A DNA stretch of 64,000 nucleotides, from assembly GCF_010548375.1 (NCBI RefSeq), contig NZ_JAAGLY010000003.1:248001-312000 (forward strand), in the 5' to 3' direction. Below are positions 62,953 through 64,000 of this stretch, one piece after another; the stretch's first letter is position 1, and each line of letters starts with the position of its first letter. Position numbers and translations under genes: made by a program. The notes beneath the pieces are model-generated. The model made no database searches, was not told where the DNA came from, and saw only the letters and a list, made by a program, of their open reading frames with translations. Origin of the DNA: Streptomyces sp. SID13726. Its GTDB lineage: Bacteria > Actinomycetota > Actinomycetes > Streptomycetales > Streptomycetaceae.

Positions 62953-64000
<1,048 letters not shown>

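Overview
The window is very GC-rich chromosomal DNA of a Streptomyces-type actinomycete. This is inferred from strong G/C third-position bias, frequent GTG starts, long open antisense frames, an ergothioneine cluster, a cysteine-free bL32 paralogue with a CobW GTPase, and EACC1/caspase/nSTAND conflict genes. No rRNA, tRNA, CRISPR array, integrase, transposase or prophage gene was found.

Layout. 1-7250: end of a xanthine-dehydrogenase-type molybdopterin subunit, two FMN (PNPOx-fold) proteins, an HxlR-peroxiredoxin fusion divergent from a second enolase, a MITE-like inverted-repeat element, CtaG and CorA. 7270-19600: a potassium region with kdpFABC plus kdpE, a wrecked kdpD fused to a lysA fragment, a KimA-type K+ importer, an intact kdpD and a DUF4118 protein. 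A TTGAC-N6-TTGAC-like repeat recurs in front of the transcription units. 19905-28540: an unusual accessory region, all on the minus strand. It holds a 1482-residue STAND NTPase with an N-terminal PD-(D/E)XK-like nuclease domain and HEAT-like C-terminus, a Crp/Fnr protein, and a five-gene operon in which every junction is a 4-base overlap. That operon encodes a degenerate class III cyclase-like protein, a 91-residue protein, a helical protein, an excisionase-type HTH protein and a nucleoside-deoxyribosyltransferase-like protein with a helical tail. The cyclase-like protein and the 91-residue protein share a 14-residue glycine/valine motif resembling bacterial amyloid-signalling (RHIM/BASS-like) motifs. 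This is my best candidate for an undescribed immune or signalling system.

28581-42370: secreted GH43 arabinosidase, amidase, MMPL exporter, NarL-type two-component pair, a kinase-fold protein with a helical-repeat neighbour, NfeD-like and flotillin proteins, an orphan PemK/MazF-like toxin and a microbial PARG. 42658-47004: egtABCD, making ergothioneine from histidine and cysteine (egtE not adjacent). 47139-52089: EACC1 plus a caspase-nSTAND1-WD40 protein, a second probable conflict system.

52140-64000: dodecin, HAD phosphatase, a Zur-type box with bL32 paralogue and CobW GTPase, nucleotidyltransferase, LLM oxidoreductase, a TetR/SDR divergent pair with tandem operators, UvrA2, a GNAT/PlsC lipid acyltransferase pair, and sdhB with the 3' part of sdhA running off the edge. 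All function calls come from reading translated sequence by eye; no database search was run.
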